DNA of 64,000 nucleotides, taken from contig CAZUYC010000096.1 in assembly GCA_964624475.1 (NCBI GenBank), positions 52,197 to 116,196 of the forward strand, written 5' to 3'. Positions within the stretch are counted from its first letter, which is position 1. The number at the start of each line of letters is the position of its first letter. Below, one piece after another: positions 9,737 through 18,110 of this stretch. The notes beneath the pieces were generated by a model that worked only from the letters and a program-made list of their open reading frames with translations, was not told the origin of the DNA and did not search any database. Position numbers and translations under genes: made by a program. The stretch is from CAZUYC01 sp964624475. Lineage in GTDB: Bacteria > Myxococcota_A > UBA9160 > SMWR01.

Positions 9737-10846
9737 CTAGGCGGCGGGCGCCAGCGGCCGCCAGGGAAGGCCCAGCGACTCCGCGACGCCCCGGCAGACT
9801 ACGTCCCCGCGCCAGACGTTGGCGCCGTGCGCGAGCGCCGGATCCGAGCGCACGGCCTTCTCCACCCCGAGCTCCGCCATGCGCAGCACGTAGGGGAGGG
9901 TCGTGTTGGTGAGCGCGAAGGTCGAGGTGCGCGGGACCGCGCCGGGCATGTTGGTGACGCCGTAGTGGGTCACTCCGTGCACGACGTAGGTCGGCGCCGA
10001 GTGGGTGGTGGGGCGGATCGTCTCGACGCAGCCGCCCTGGTCGACGGCGACGTCGGCGATCACCGAGCCCGGCTGCATGGCGCGCACCATCGGCTCCGTC
10101 ACGATCTTCGGCGCACGGCGTCCGGAGAGGTAGACCCCCCCGATCACGAGGTCGCTCGCCACCACCGAGCGCTCGACGTTCGGGGGGTTCGAGTAGAGCG
10201 TGTTGAGCTCGCCGCGGAAAATGTCGTAGAGATAGGTGAGGCGGCGCAGGTCGATGTCGAGCACGTCGACCTCGGCGCCGAGGGCGTGCGCCACGCGCAC
10301 CGCGTTGATGCCGACCGTGCCCGCGCCGAGCACGGTGACGCGGCCGCGGGGGACGCCGGGGACGCCGCCGAGCAGGAGCCCCTTCCCGCCGCGGTCCTTC
10401 TGGAGCAGCGTGACGCCGATCTGCACCGCGAGCCGTCCGGCCACCTCGCTCATCGGCGCGAGCACGGGGAACGCGCCCTCGGGGCTGCGGATCGTCTCGT
10501 AGGCGATCGCGATCGTGCCGGCCTCGAGCAAGCCGGCCGCCACCTCCGGCGCCGCGGCGAGGTGCAGGTAGCAGAAGAGCGCCTGCCCCGGCCGCAGCCG
10601 CGCGATCTCCTCCGGCTGCGGCTCCTTCACCTTGACGACGAGCTCCGACTCGCCCCAGACTTCCGCCGCGCCGACGAGCCGCGCGCCCGCGGCCGCGTAC
10701 TGCGCGTCGGCGAAGCCGCTGCCCTCCCCTGCCCCTCGCTCGACGAGCACCGCGTGCCCGCCCGCGGCGAGCGGCCGCACCCCGTCGGGCACCATCCCGA
10801 CCCGGTACTCCTGGTCCTTCCGCTCGCGCGGCACGCCGATGCGCAT
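9737..10846 (-). CDS. ald: Alanine dehydrogenase
   Basis: This NAD-dependent enzyme interconverts L-alanine and pyruvate plus ammonia. The AlaDH/PNT signatures are intact: MRIGVPRERKDQEYRVGMVP at the start, the VKVKEP motif with its substrate lysine, FCYLHLA, the dinucleotide fold VTVLGAGTVGINAVRVA, and NMPGAVPRTSTFALTN near the end. It has 369 residues. Of two in-frame ATGs, the one at 10846 is preferred because GGAGG sits seven bases before it, whereas it almost touches ATG 10852. It follows sat on the same strand after 28 bases, so the two probably share a transcript. Confidence 0.95.
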   Translation of the reverse strand: MRIGVPRERKDQEYRVGMVPDGVRPLAAGGHAVLVERGAGEGSGFADAQYAAAGARLVGAAEVWGESELVVKVKEPQPEEIARLRPGQALFCYLHLAAAPEVAAGLLEAGTIAIAYETIRSPEGAFPVLAPMSEVAGRLAVQIGVTLLQKDRGGKGLLLGGVPGVPRGRVTVLGAGTVGINAVRVAHALGAEVDVLDIDLRRLTYLYDIFRGELNTLYSNPPNVERSVVASDLVIGGVYLSGRRAPKIVTEPMVRAMQPGSVIADVAVDQGGCVETIRPTTHSAPTYVVHGVTHYGVTNMPGAVPRTSTFALTNTTLPYVLRMAELGVEKAVRSDPALAHGANVWRGDVVCRGVAESLGLPWRPLAPAA

Positions 10847-10874
10847 GGGCATTCCTCCCCCTGGACGACGCCGG

Positions 10875-12140
10875 CTAGGCGCGATAGCTCTCGATCAGGA
10901 TCTCGGCCGTCTCGGGCCGCATGATCCGCGGGTCGGGCTTGCGTCCGGAGCGGAGCTGCTCGCGCACCTTGGTCCCGGAGACCGCCACCGGCTTCTCGTC
11001 CGGGTGCCGCTCGCTCAGGTCGACGCGGCCGAGCGACGCGTAGTAGGCCGCGAAGCCGATCTTGCACGGGCGCAGCTGCAGCTCGCCCCGGAGCTCCTCG
11101 AAGACCTGCTGGGCATCGAAGTCGCCCCAGATCGGCGAGCCGTCCTCGAAGGGCGCGTCGGCGTGCTTGCGCCCGACCACGAGGTCCGAGAAGCCGTGGT
11201 TCTGGCGGTAGATCGCGTGCATGATCGCCTCGCTCGGCCCGCCGTAGAACATCTTCATGTCGAGGCCGATCAGCTCGAAGACGTCGTTCAGGTCGTAGCC
11301 CACCGACTCCCAGAGCGCCGCGTCCTTGTCGCCCTCGCCGAGGAGCCTGCGGTCGTGCAGTACCCGGTAGGTGCGCATGCGCGTCACGGCCGGGACGTCG
11401 TCGTCCTTGAGCTCGCCCACCAGCGGGTTCAGCACCACGCCGGTGAAATGGCCCTCGCGCGTGAGCCGCTCGGCGCCCGCGACGAGCGCGTACTCGTGGG
11501 CGCGGTGCAGCGGGTTGCGCGTCTGGAAGGCGAGCGCGCGCTGCCACTTCCGCTCGCGGATCAGGGCGCGCGTCATGCGCGGGGAGAGGATGTACTCGCC
11601 GTACTCCGGATGGAAGACCTGCGGCAGCGCGCGCAGCGACCCGCCGACGAGCCGGGTGCGCGGATCCTGCTCCAGCATGCGCCCGCCCGGGTGATCGAAG
11701 CGCGGCGTCCGGTAGACGCGCTCGACGCTGCGGGCCTTGTCCCAGGCGAAGACCTCGAGGTCGTCGAGGATCGCGACGACCGCTCCCGCCTCCTCGCAGA
11801 CCGCCGCCGAGCCCCCGCGCGCGAGCCGACCCGCCTCGTCGTCCGTGGCGGGAAACGCGAGCGGGATCCCCCAGGCGTAGCGGCGCCCGCCCACGAGGAT
11901 CGACTGCTCCTCGAGCGCCCGCTCGAAGGCCTCGCGCTTCATCGGGCCCTCGAGCGGCGAGAGCGTCCCATCGGCGATCCGGTGCAGCGTGGAGAGGTCG
12001 GCCTTCGAGACCCGGAGCTTCGGCAGCCGCTCCGCCTCGGCCAGCAGGCGCCGGCGCTCCGAGAGCGGGACGACCCGATCGACGGGCTCGGCGAGCCCCC
12101 CGTGCACGGGAACCAGGTCCTGCCGCTGCACCACACCCAT
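10875..12140 (-). CDS. sat: Sulfate adenylyltransferase (ATP sulfurylase)
   Basis: Sat joins sulfate and ATP to adenylyl sulfate, the entry step of sulfate activation. It is the single-chain type of 421 residues with an N-terminal PUA-like domain and a nucleotidyltransferase domain. Key motifs are FQTRNPLHRAHEYAL (the QxRNxxHxxH active-site signature), VVLNPLVGELKDDDVPA, and GRKHADAPFED with the lysine/arginine pocket. The ATG at 12140 has GGAG six bases upstream. No APS reductase or kinase gene is in view, so assimilatory and dissimilatory roles cannot be told apart. Its neighbours are a JAMM peptidase and a beta-propeller lipoprotein upstream, and ald downstream. Confidence 0.95.
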   Translation of the reverse strand: MGVVQRQDLVPVHGGLAEPVDRVVPLSERRRLLAEAERLPKLRVSKADLSTLHRIADGTLSPLEGPMKREAFERALEEQSILVGGRRYAWGIPLAFPATDDEAGRLARGGSAAVCEEAGAVVAILDDLEVFAWDKARSVERVYRTPRFDHPGGRMLEQDPRTRLVGGSLRALPQVFHPEYGEYILSPRMTRALIRERKWQRALAFQTRNPLHRAHEYALVAGAERLTREGHFTGVVLNPLVGELKDDDVPAVTRMRTYRVLHDRRLLGEGDKDAALWESVGYDLNDVFELIGLDMKMFYGGPSEAIMHAIYRQNHGFSDLVVGRKHADAPFEDGSPIWGDFDAQQVFEELRGELQLRPCKIGFAAYYASLGRVDLSERHPDEKPVAVSGTKVREQLRSGRKPDPRIMRPETAEILIESYRA

Positions 12141-12193
12141 GCCTCGCTCCTCCGAACGCTCGGCCCGCCTGCCGACCGCTGCGCGGCCTTGCC

Positions 12194-13228
12194 CTACCAG
12201 ACCGGGAACTCGGCGTCCCCGGCGTCGAAGAGGATCCGGTCTCCGGACCCGTCGACCCGTCGCACGTGCAGCCTGCGCGCGAAGCCGTCGTGGACCACCA
12301 CCACCGCGAGCCGGCCGTCCGGCGAGAACGCAGGCAGGTGCTCCTCGAGCGCCGTCGCGCCCACCTGGGCCCGACCGGTTCCGTCCGGACGCACGCGCAG
12401 GATGCGCCAGCTGCGCCGCGCCGGAGCGGCGTAGATCACCCACTGCCCGTCGCGCGAGAACGCGGGCTCGCGCCCCGGGCCGAGCCGACGGGCCGGGGCG
12501 TCGAGCGGCGCGCGGCTCACGAGCCAGTCCCGGCCCTCGCCCTCCCGGGCCACCCACACCACGGCGCGGCCGTCGGGGGCGCAGGCGGGGCTGTGGTCCG
12601 CCGGCCCCTCGGAGAGGGGCTCCGGCGCGCCCCCGCCCGGACGCGTCCGCACGATGCGCGACACGAAGCGCGACCCCTGGCCGGGAGCGAGCTCCTCCAC
12701 TCCCGCGGAGCTCGCCACCAGGCTCCCGTCGGGGAGGAAGCAGCCGCGCGCGTGGGCCTTCGGCCCCCGGGTCAGGCGGCGCACCTCGTCGCGCCCGAGA
12801 TCGAGCTCGTAGAGCTGGCGGAACTCACCCTCGAACTGCGAGAAGACCAGGCGCTTGCCCGGATCCGACCACACGACGGGGATCGCATCGCGGAGCGCAC
12901 CCTCGACCGGCCGGAGCGCACCCGAGCGCGGATCGAGCAGCGCGAGGCGTCCCGCGGCGTCGCTCTCTCTCGGGAGATCGCGCACCCCCCCCGCGATCCG
13001 CTTCAGGTAGCCCGTGATGTCGTCCACGTGCGCCACCCCGTCGCTGCCGCGCGGGCGCCCCGCAGCGGGCTGCTGCGCCTCCAGCAGCTCCGCGTGCTTG
13101 CGCGCGGCCACGGGGTCGCGCCAGTGGATCGCGATCGGCGCGTCGGGCACCTCGGCCGACCGGAGCGCCGAGCCTGCGCAGCCGGCCAGGCCGGCGAGCA
13201 CGCCCGCGGAGACTGCCCGCCAGCTCAC
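12194..13228 (-). CDS. Beta-propeller (TolB/PD40-like) lipoprotein
   Basis: From the GTG at 13228, which overlaps the stop of the peptidase gene by four bases, the protein has 344 residues. It starts with a lipoprotein signal (VSAGVLAGLAGCAGS, predicted lipidation at the first Cys). The rest contains PD40/WD40-like blades with the recurring pattern PxxSPDGR (HSPACAPDGRAVVWVA, PAFSRDGQWVIYAA, PAFSPDGRLAVVVV) and ends in the typical EFPVW. It is probably periplasmic, anchored to a membrane, and binds a partner protein. The specific function is unknown. Longer upstream starts would only read antisense of other sequence. Confidence 0.8.
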   Translation of the reverse strand: MSWRAVSAGVLAGLAGCAGSALRSAEVPDAPIAIHWRDPVAARKHAELLEAQQPAAGRPRGSDGVAHVDDITGYLKRIAGGVRDLPRESDAAGRLALLDPRSGALRPVEGALRDAIPVVWSDPGKRLVFSQFEGEFRQLYELDLGRDEVRRLTRGPKAHARGCFLPDGSLVASSAGVEELAPGQGSRFVSRIVRTRPGGGAPEPLSEGPADHSPACAPDGRAVVWVAREGEGRDWLVSRAPLDAPARRLGPGREPAFSRDGQWVIYAAPARRSWRILRVRPDGTGRAQVGATALEEHLPAFSPDGRLAVVVVHDGFARRLHVRRVDGSGDRILFDAGDAEFPVW

Positions 13229-13755
13229 GGAACCGACGGCCGGACGCGCCGTCCGCGAAAGACGCCCGCCTCCGCGTCCCAGCGGAAGACCCCGAGGCCG
13301 GCGACGCAGCCGTCGTCGGGCAGGGCACCGAAGTGGCCTTCCTCGGGTGACGGGACCGAGATCACGATCTGCTCGACCCCGGGGAACGGAAGCAGCGGCG
13401 CATACTCGAGGTCCATCTCGGAGAGGTACGCGCCCGAGGCGAGATGCGAATGATAGACGGCCGTCACCTGCTCGCCCGCCGCGTCCGCCTCCCTCTGCAC
13501 CTGCGCGTACTCCACCCCGCTGATCCAGAATGCGGCGCTCCCATCCCGCGGATACTGCTCCGGGTCCTCCTGGTGCAGCTTCGTCATCGCGTTCTGGCAG
13601 GGCACGAGGCAGCGATACCTCTCCTCTGCGTCTCCCAGCACGAGCCCGCAGCACTCCTCGAAGCGGGCGTCGCGCGCCTGAGCGAGCAGGTCATTGACGA
13701 GGCGCGCAGGGATCGCGACCGGAGGGAGAGAACTGTCCACCTCGACGCGCGGCAC
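13225..13755 (-). CDS. JAMM/MPN-domain metallopeptidase (Mov34/PAD-1 family, M67)
   Basis: The 176-residue protein carries the complete JAMM zinc site: an upstream glutamate in ARFEECCGLVLG and the HxH-x(10)-D motif in YHSHLASGAYLSEMD. Family members remove ubiquitin-like proteins; in bacteria, stand-alone versions process ThiS/MoaD-like sulfur carriers or sit in sulfur-amino-acid operons. Here sat lies two genes downstream on the same strand, which fits a sulfur-transfer role, but no sulfur carrier or E1-like gene is visible. GTG 13755 is chosen because AAGGGAG lies seven bases upstream. Confidence 0.87.
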   Translation of the reverse strand: MPRVEVDSSLPPVAIPARLVNDLLAQARDARFEECCGLVLGDAEERYRCLVPCQNAMTKLHQEDPEQYPRDGSAAFWISGVEYAQVQREADAAGEQVTAVYHSHLASGAYLSEMDLEYAPLLPFPGVEQIVISVPSPEEGHFGALPDDGCVAGLGVFRWDAEAGVFRGRRVRPSVP

Positions 13756-13901
13756 GCGCCTGCTCCCTTCTCGAGCCCGAACGCTTCTCCCGGAATGCGT
13801 CGCAGCGGAAGGGCGGAGTCTACGCGAGGGGCAGACCCCCCGCGACCCTTGCACCGACCGGCGAGGGGCCGGACCCTGCGGGCGGGGACGCGGGGGGGCG
13901 G

Positions 13902-15533
13902 ATGATCGCTGGAGCGCTGGCGGCGACCGTGGGCCTGCCGCTCGCCCTCGCCGCCGGGCTCGCGCTGGCGCTGCGCGCCTTCGACGCGCGCCGCTTCCCG
14001 CGCAATGCGCTGCTGCTCGGCCTCGTCCTCGCGGCCGCGCTGGCGGCGCGAGCGGCCCTTTCGGCGCTGCCCGGTGTCGAGATCGCGAGCCCGGCCGTGG
14101 CTTGCGCGGCGGCGGCCACAGGCCTCGCCTACGCGTTCCCGGGGCGCACCCGCTGGCCGGCCCGGCTCGCGGCCGCCGGGCTCGCGACCGCGGGTCTCGC
14201 CGCCGGAGCGGATTCTTTCGCGGCGCGGGCGGCGGGCCTCGCCCTCGGAGTCGGCGTGGCCCTCGCGTGCCTTCGCCCGCTCGAGATCTTCCACGGGCTC
14301 GGGGTCCGCCACCCGCTTCCCCCTCCGCGCGCTCGCGCGGGCTCGGGCCCGCTCCGGCTCCTCTTCGTCGCCGGCGAGGCCAGCGCCGATCGCTACGGCG
14401 CGCGCGTCCTCGCCGAGATCCGCTCGCGCGAGCCCGGGGTCGCGGCCTTCGGCATCGGCGGGCCGCGGCTGCGCGCCGCGGGGCTGCGGGAGGTGGCGGG
14501 CGCCGGCGAGCTCGCGATCATCGGCTTCACGGGCGCGCTCGGGGCGCTCCCGCGCCTCGCCGCGGCCCATCGCCGCCTGGTGCAGCTCCTCGACCGCGAG
14601 CGCCCGGACGTCCTCGTCGCGATCGACCTCCCGGACTGGAACGCGATGCTCGCGCTCCAGGCGCGCGCCCGGGGCGTCGCGACGCTCTTCTTCGTCGCGC
14701 CGCAGGTGTGGGCGTGGCGCGCCGGGCGGGTCGCGAAGCTCGCGGATCGGATCTCGCGGCTCGTCGTGCTCTTTCCCTTCGAGCAGGTCGCCTGGGAGCG
14801 CGCGGGCGTCCCGGTCGTCTGCCACGGCCATCCGCTCGCCGAGGAGCTCGCGCCGCGCCGGCTCTCGCGCGCGGAGGCCCGCGCGAAGCTCGGGCTCGAC
14901 CCGCGGCGCAGGGTCCTCGCGCTCGCGCCGGGCTCGCGCGCGAGCGAGCTCGCGCACCACGCCGCTCCGCTCCTCGCCGCGGCCGGCCGCGCGAAGACCG
15001 CGCTCCCGGACCTCGAGCTCGCGATGCCGCTCGCGGCGCCCGCGCACGAGCACGCGCTGCGCGCGCGCGCCGAGCGGGCGGGCCTCGAGATCCGCTTCGT
15101 CCACGACGCGGCCTTCGAGCTCTTCCAGGCCGCCGACTTCGGGCTCGTCGCCTCGGGCACCGCCACGCTCGAGGCCGCCCTGGCCGGCCTCCCGATGGCC
15201 GTCTTCTATCGCGGCGGCGCGCTCGACGCCGCGCTCGCGCGCCGCCTGGTGCGGATCGACCGGATCGGCCTCCCGAACCTGCTGCTGGGCGGCGCGGCGC
15301 CCGTCTTCCCCGAGCTCTTCCAGGAGGAGGTCACGGGCGAGCGCCTCGCCGCGACGGCGCTCGCCGTCCTGCGCGACCCCGCGCGCCTGGCCGCCTTGCG
15401 CGCGGCGTGCGAACGGGTTCGCGAGCTCGTGCCCGTGGCTCCCACCGGTGCGGCGGTCGCCGAGGAGATCCTGCGGCTTTCGCGCGGCGCGCCGGTCAGC
15501 CCTTCGCGACGTGCACCGTCTGGAGCTCGGTGA
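13902..15533 (+). CDS. lpxB: Lipid-A-disaccharide synthase with an N-terminal membrane domain
   Basis: Residues about 150-530 are LpxB, which joins UDP-2,3-diacylglucosamine and lipid X in lipid A synthesis. Motifs include FVAGEASADRYGARVL, DLPDWN, APQVWAWR, CHGHPLAEE and GTATLEAALAGLPMAVFYR. LpxB is usually about 380 residues; this protein has 543 because of a hydrophobic N-terminal domain with about four or five short membrane segments (for example LALAAGLALALRAF and ALLLGLVLAAALAARAAL). The extension does not resemble the known LpxB-N (LABN) domain by eye. The last 38 bases overlap the convergent aldehyde dehydrogenase gene. No other lpx gene is nearby. Confidence 0.9.
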   Translation: MIAGALAATVGLPLALAAGLALALRAFDARRFPRNALLLGLVLAAALAARAALSALPGVEIASPAVACAAAATGLAYAFPGRTRWPARLAAAGLATAGLAAGADSFAARAAGLALGVGVALACLRPLEIFHGLGVRHPLPPPRARAGSGPLRLLFVAGEASADRYGARVLAEIRSREPGVAAFGIGGPRLRAAGLREVAGAGELAIIGFTGALGALPRLAAAHRRLVQLLDRERPDVLVAIDLPDWNAMLALQARARGVATLFFVAPQVWAWRAGRVAKLADRISRLVVLFPFEQVAWERAGVPVVCHGHPLAEELAPRRLSRAEARAKLGLDPRRRVLALAPGSRASELAHHAAPLLAAAGRAKTALPDLELAMPLAAPAHEHALRARAERAGLEIRFVHDAAFELFQAADFGLVASGTATLEAALAGLPMAVFYRGGALDAALARRLVRIDRIGLPNLLLGGAAPVFPELFQEEVTGERLAATALAVLRDPARLAALRAACERVRELVPVAPTGAAVAEEILRLSRGAPVSPSRRAPSGAR

Positions 15534-16902
15534 AGCCGAGCAGGCCCCAGGGGCCGTTCTCCACGCCGATCCCGGACCACTTGGCGCCGCCGAAGGGCGC
15601 ATGGGGCAGGATCGCGAGGTGCGTGTTCACCCAGCTCGTGCCGCACTCGAGGCGACCCGCCACCTCGGCGGCCCGCGCCGTGTCCGCTCCCCACACCGAG
15701 CCCGAGAGCCCGAAGTGGGTGGCGTTGGCGCGCTCGATCGCGTCCTCGACGTCGCGGTAGCGGATCAGCGGGACGGCCGGCCCGAACTGCTCCTCGTCGA
15801 CGATGCGGGTGCCGTCCGAGACCTCGGTCAGGATCGTGGGCTGGTAGAAGTAGCCCTTCCCGCCGACCGGAGCCCCGCCCGCGACGGCCCGGGCGCCGTG
15901 CTGGCGCGCGTCCTCGACCAGCTCGCTGACGCGCTCGAACTGCATCCGGTTGTTGAGCGGGCCGAGCTGGCTCGCCGGGTCGAGGCCGTCTCCCACCTTG
16001 ACGCTGGCCGCGAGCGCGGCGAGGCGCTTGCCGAGGTCCTCGTAGAGGTCCTCGTGCACGTAGATGCGCTTCACCGCGCTGCAGACCTGGCCGCAGTTGG
16101 TGAAGGCGCCCCAGAAGAGCTTCTCCGCGACCTTCGCCGGGTCGACGTCGGGCAGCACGATCGCCGGATCGTTGCCGCCGAGCTCGAGCGTCACGCGCTT
16201 GAGATCCGGCGCGGCGGCGAGCGCGACCTTCTTACCGGTCGCGACCGAGCCGGTGAACGAGATCTTGCGCACGGCCGGATGCGCGGTGATCCAGCCGCCG
16301 AGCTCGTTGCCGCCGGAGACGACGTTCAGGACGCCGGCGGGCACCACGTCGCGCAGGATCTCGCCCAGCCGCAGGGTCGAGAGCGGCGTGTAGGGCGAGG
16401 GCTTGAGCACGAGCGTGTTCCCGGCGAGCAACGCCGGGGCGATCTTCCAGACCGCGAGCATCACCGGGAAGTTCCAGGGCGTGATCGCCCCGACCACGCC
16501 GAAGGGGCGCCGCCGCACCTCGACCCGCGCCGAGGCGTCGTCCTGAAGCACCTCGACGGGGATCTGCAGGCTCGCGGTGTACTTGAACCAGAAGGCCGCG
16601 CCGAAGAGCTCCTCGTTCGCGTTCTTGAGCGGCTTGCCCTGCTCCTGCGTGAGCAGCGGCGCGAGCTCGCCGATCTTCGCCTGGAGGGCCGCCGCGCAGT
16701 CGAGCAGCACCTGGCGCCGCTTCGCCTCGTCGCGCGTCCAGGCCTTGAACGCGCGCGACGCGGCCTCCATGGCACCGTCGAGCTGCTCGCGGCTGCACTC
16801 GGGGGCATTCGCGAAGACGCTCCCGGTGGCCGGGTTGATCACGCCGAACTCGCTCGCGCCGGCGACGGCCTTGCCGTCGATCGTCATCGTGTACTCGCTC
16901 AC
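15496..16902 (-). CDS. NAD(P)-dependent aldehyde dehydrogenase
   Basis: This member of the aldehyde dehydrogenase superfamily has 468 residues and all catalytic features: PWNFPVML (oxyanion Asn), FTGSVATGKKVA (cofactor loop), ELGGND (general-base Glu) and FTNCGQVCSA (nucleophile Cys). Substrate cannot be read from the sequence; the closest flavour is betaine- or aminobutyraldehyde-type enzymes. GTG 16902 is preferred over ATG 16887 because GAGGAGG lies eight bases upstream of it. The gene stands alone and converges on lpxB with a 38-base overlap. Confidence 0.92.
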   Translation of the reverse strand: MSEYTMTIDGKAVAGASEFGVINPATGSVFANAPECSREQLDGAMEAASRAFKAWTRDEAKRRQVLLDCAAALQAKIGELAPLLTQEQGKPLKNANEELFGAAFWFKYTASLQIPVEVLQDDASARVEVRRRPFGVVGAITPWNFPVMLAVWKIAPALLAGNTLVLKPSPYTPLSTLRLGEILRDVVPAGVLNVVSGGNELGGWITAHPAVRKISFTGSVATGKKVALAAAPDLKRVTLELGGNDPAIVLPDVDPAKVAEKLFWGAFTNCGQVCSAVKRIYVHEDLYEDLGKRLAALAASVKVGDGLDPASQLGPLNNRMQFERVSELVEDARQHGARAVAGGAPVGGKGYFYQPTILTEVSDGTRIVDEEQFGPAVPLIRYRDVEDAIERANATHFGLSGSVWGADTARAAEVAGRLECGTSWVNTHLAILPHAPFGGAKWSGIGVENGPWGLLGFTELQTVHVAKG

Positions 16903-17260
16903 GCGCTGGCCTCCTCGCTGGGGGTGTCTCGGGACGGGTAGCGCCGCGACCACCGGCCCGCGCCCGGTCCGTCGACAGAACGCTCCGATCTTCGAGTAGA
17001 TACGGCGATCCGCGAGCGGCGTCAAGCTCGATGCGGGCCCGCTGTTCCGCCGCCCCGACCCCCGCGCCCGCGCGGCGGTCGATGCCCCGCCTGCCGCTCG
17101 CGGCCGGGTCCTCGAGTCCGTTCTCGCTCGAGCGCCCCTCGGCGCGCTTCGCCGCGAGGCGCTGGATCGGCCTCTCCCGGTGCTCTCTTTGGAACAGCGC
17201 GAGATTCAAGCGCGGCGGTCGTGACCGGATCCGACACACCGGAATGTCATTCTGGCACCG
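16903..17260. other. Spacer between aldehyde dehydrogenase and the transposase remnant
   Basis: This 358-base stretch holds the leader of the aldehyde dehydrogenase (minus strand) and the approach to the transposase remnant (plus strand). Frames across it are Arg/Ser/Pro-rich, as expected of chance reading of GC-rich DNA. No tRNA, strong hairpin or clear promoter was recognised. Confidence 0.5.
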
Positions 17261-17860
17261 ATGCCGGGATCGCCTCTGCAGATCGCACTCGATCTCCGGC
17301 CGCAGCCGCGCTGGGGAGGCCGGCGCGAGGGGGCCGGAAGGAAGCCCCGGCCGAGCCCCCGGGACCCCCATCGCACCCGCCCTCCCCTCGCGGCGCGCTT
17401 CCCCTGCCACGTGACGCTCAAGGTCCGTCGCGGGATCCCGTCGCTGCGCTCGGTGCGCCTGGTGCGCGAGCTAGAACGCAGCTTCACTGCGGCCTGCGAG
17501 CAAGGCCGCTTCCGCGTCGTCCACTACTCGATTCAGACGGACCACGTCCACCTCATCGTCGAGGCCGCGAGCTCCCGCGACCTCGCGGCCGGGATGAAGT
17601 CGATCGGCGCCCGCCTGCCGCGCGCCGCGAACCGGGTCTTCAGCCGGAGAGGTCCGGTCCTCGCGGACCGCTACCACCTCCACGTGCTGCGCACCCCGCG
17701 CGACGCCGGAGGCGAGCGCGGGCCAGAGGAAGTCCGTCCGGTAGGGCGTAGCCGCGCCGCCCGGGGACGGGCCGGGCGAGAGGGCTCGGCGAGCGGGCCC
17801 TCCACCGCCTCGACGACCTCCCGCAGCGTGATCTCGGAGGCGGGACGCGCGAGGACGTAA
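17261..17860 (+). pseudogene. Decayed HUH (Y1/REP-associated) transposase
   Basis: Residues about 18-150 match Y1-type transposases related to IS200 and REP-associated transposases: GGRREGAGRKPR, FPCHVTLKVRRGIPSLRS, the HUH metal motif in QTDHVHLIVEA, and the RRGPVLADRYHLHVLRTPR block. After LRTPR (about base 17706) the family normally continues with a helix bearing the catalytic tyrosine (xxYVLxNxRxH). Here it changes to low-complexity sequence that is antisense of the Rrf2 gene, so the tyrosine is missing. It is probably an inactive fragment. These enzymes are known to mobilise short palindromes, which matters given the repeats in this window. Confidence 0.7.
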
Positions 17861-18051
17861 CCACCCCCGGGGCCGCGGCGGCTCGCGACGAGGCCGGCTC
17901 GGCGCAGGCGCTGGAAGATCTGCTCGAGGTAGCGCGCCGGGATCGCCTGCCGCTCGCTGATGGCGCGGATGCCGACGGGCTCGCCCTGGCCGTTGTAGGC
18001 GAGGTTGAAGAGGCCACAGATCGCGTAATGGGCCCGGAGCGCCAGGCGCAT
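17671..18051 (-). CDS. Rrf2-family transcriptional regulator, C-terminus altered
   Basis: The winged-helix domain is intact: MRLALRAHYAICGLFNLAYN, ISERQAIPARYLEQIFQRL, GLVASRRGPGGGYVLARP and ITLREVVEAVEGPLA. The region that follows, which in IscR-like members carries three Fe-S cysteines, is replaced by Arg/Pro/Ser-rich sequence read antisense through the transposase remnant. It therefore lacks cluster cysteines and may be truncated or frameshifted. ATG 18051 matches family starts; GTG 18066 is possible. It is divergent from a class V aminotransferase gene only about 60 bases away, the layout of a regulator and its target. Confidence 0.72.
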   Translation of the reverse strand: MRLALRAHYAICGLFNLAYNGQGEPVGIRAISERQAIPARYLEQIFQRLRRAGLVASRRGPGGGYVLARPASEITLREVVEAVEGPLAEPSRPARPRAARLRPTGRTSSGPRSPPASRGVRSTWRW

Positions 18052-18110
18052 CCGATCGGCACGCACGACGGGGATCTGCGGGACAAGCAGGCCTGCTACG
18101 CTGGCCCGGC

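Noticed and set aside
17031..17414. Possible small gene upstream of the transposase remnant
   Set aside because: Ser/Arg/Pro-rich composition, no ribosome site, and overlap with the better-supported transposase frame.
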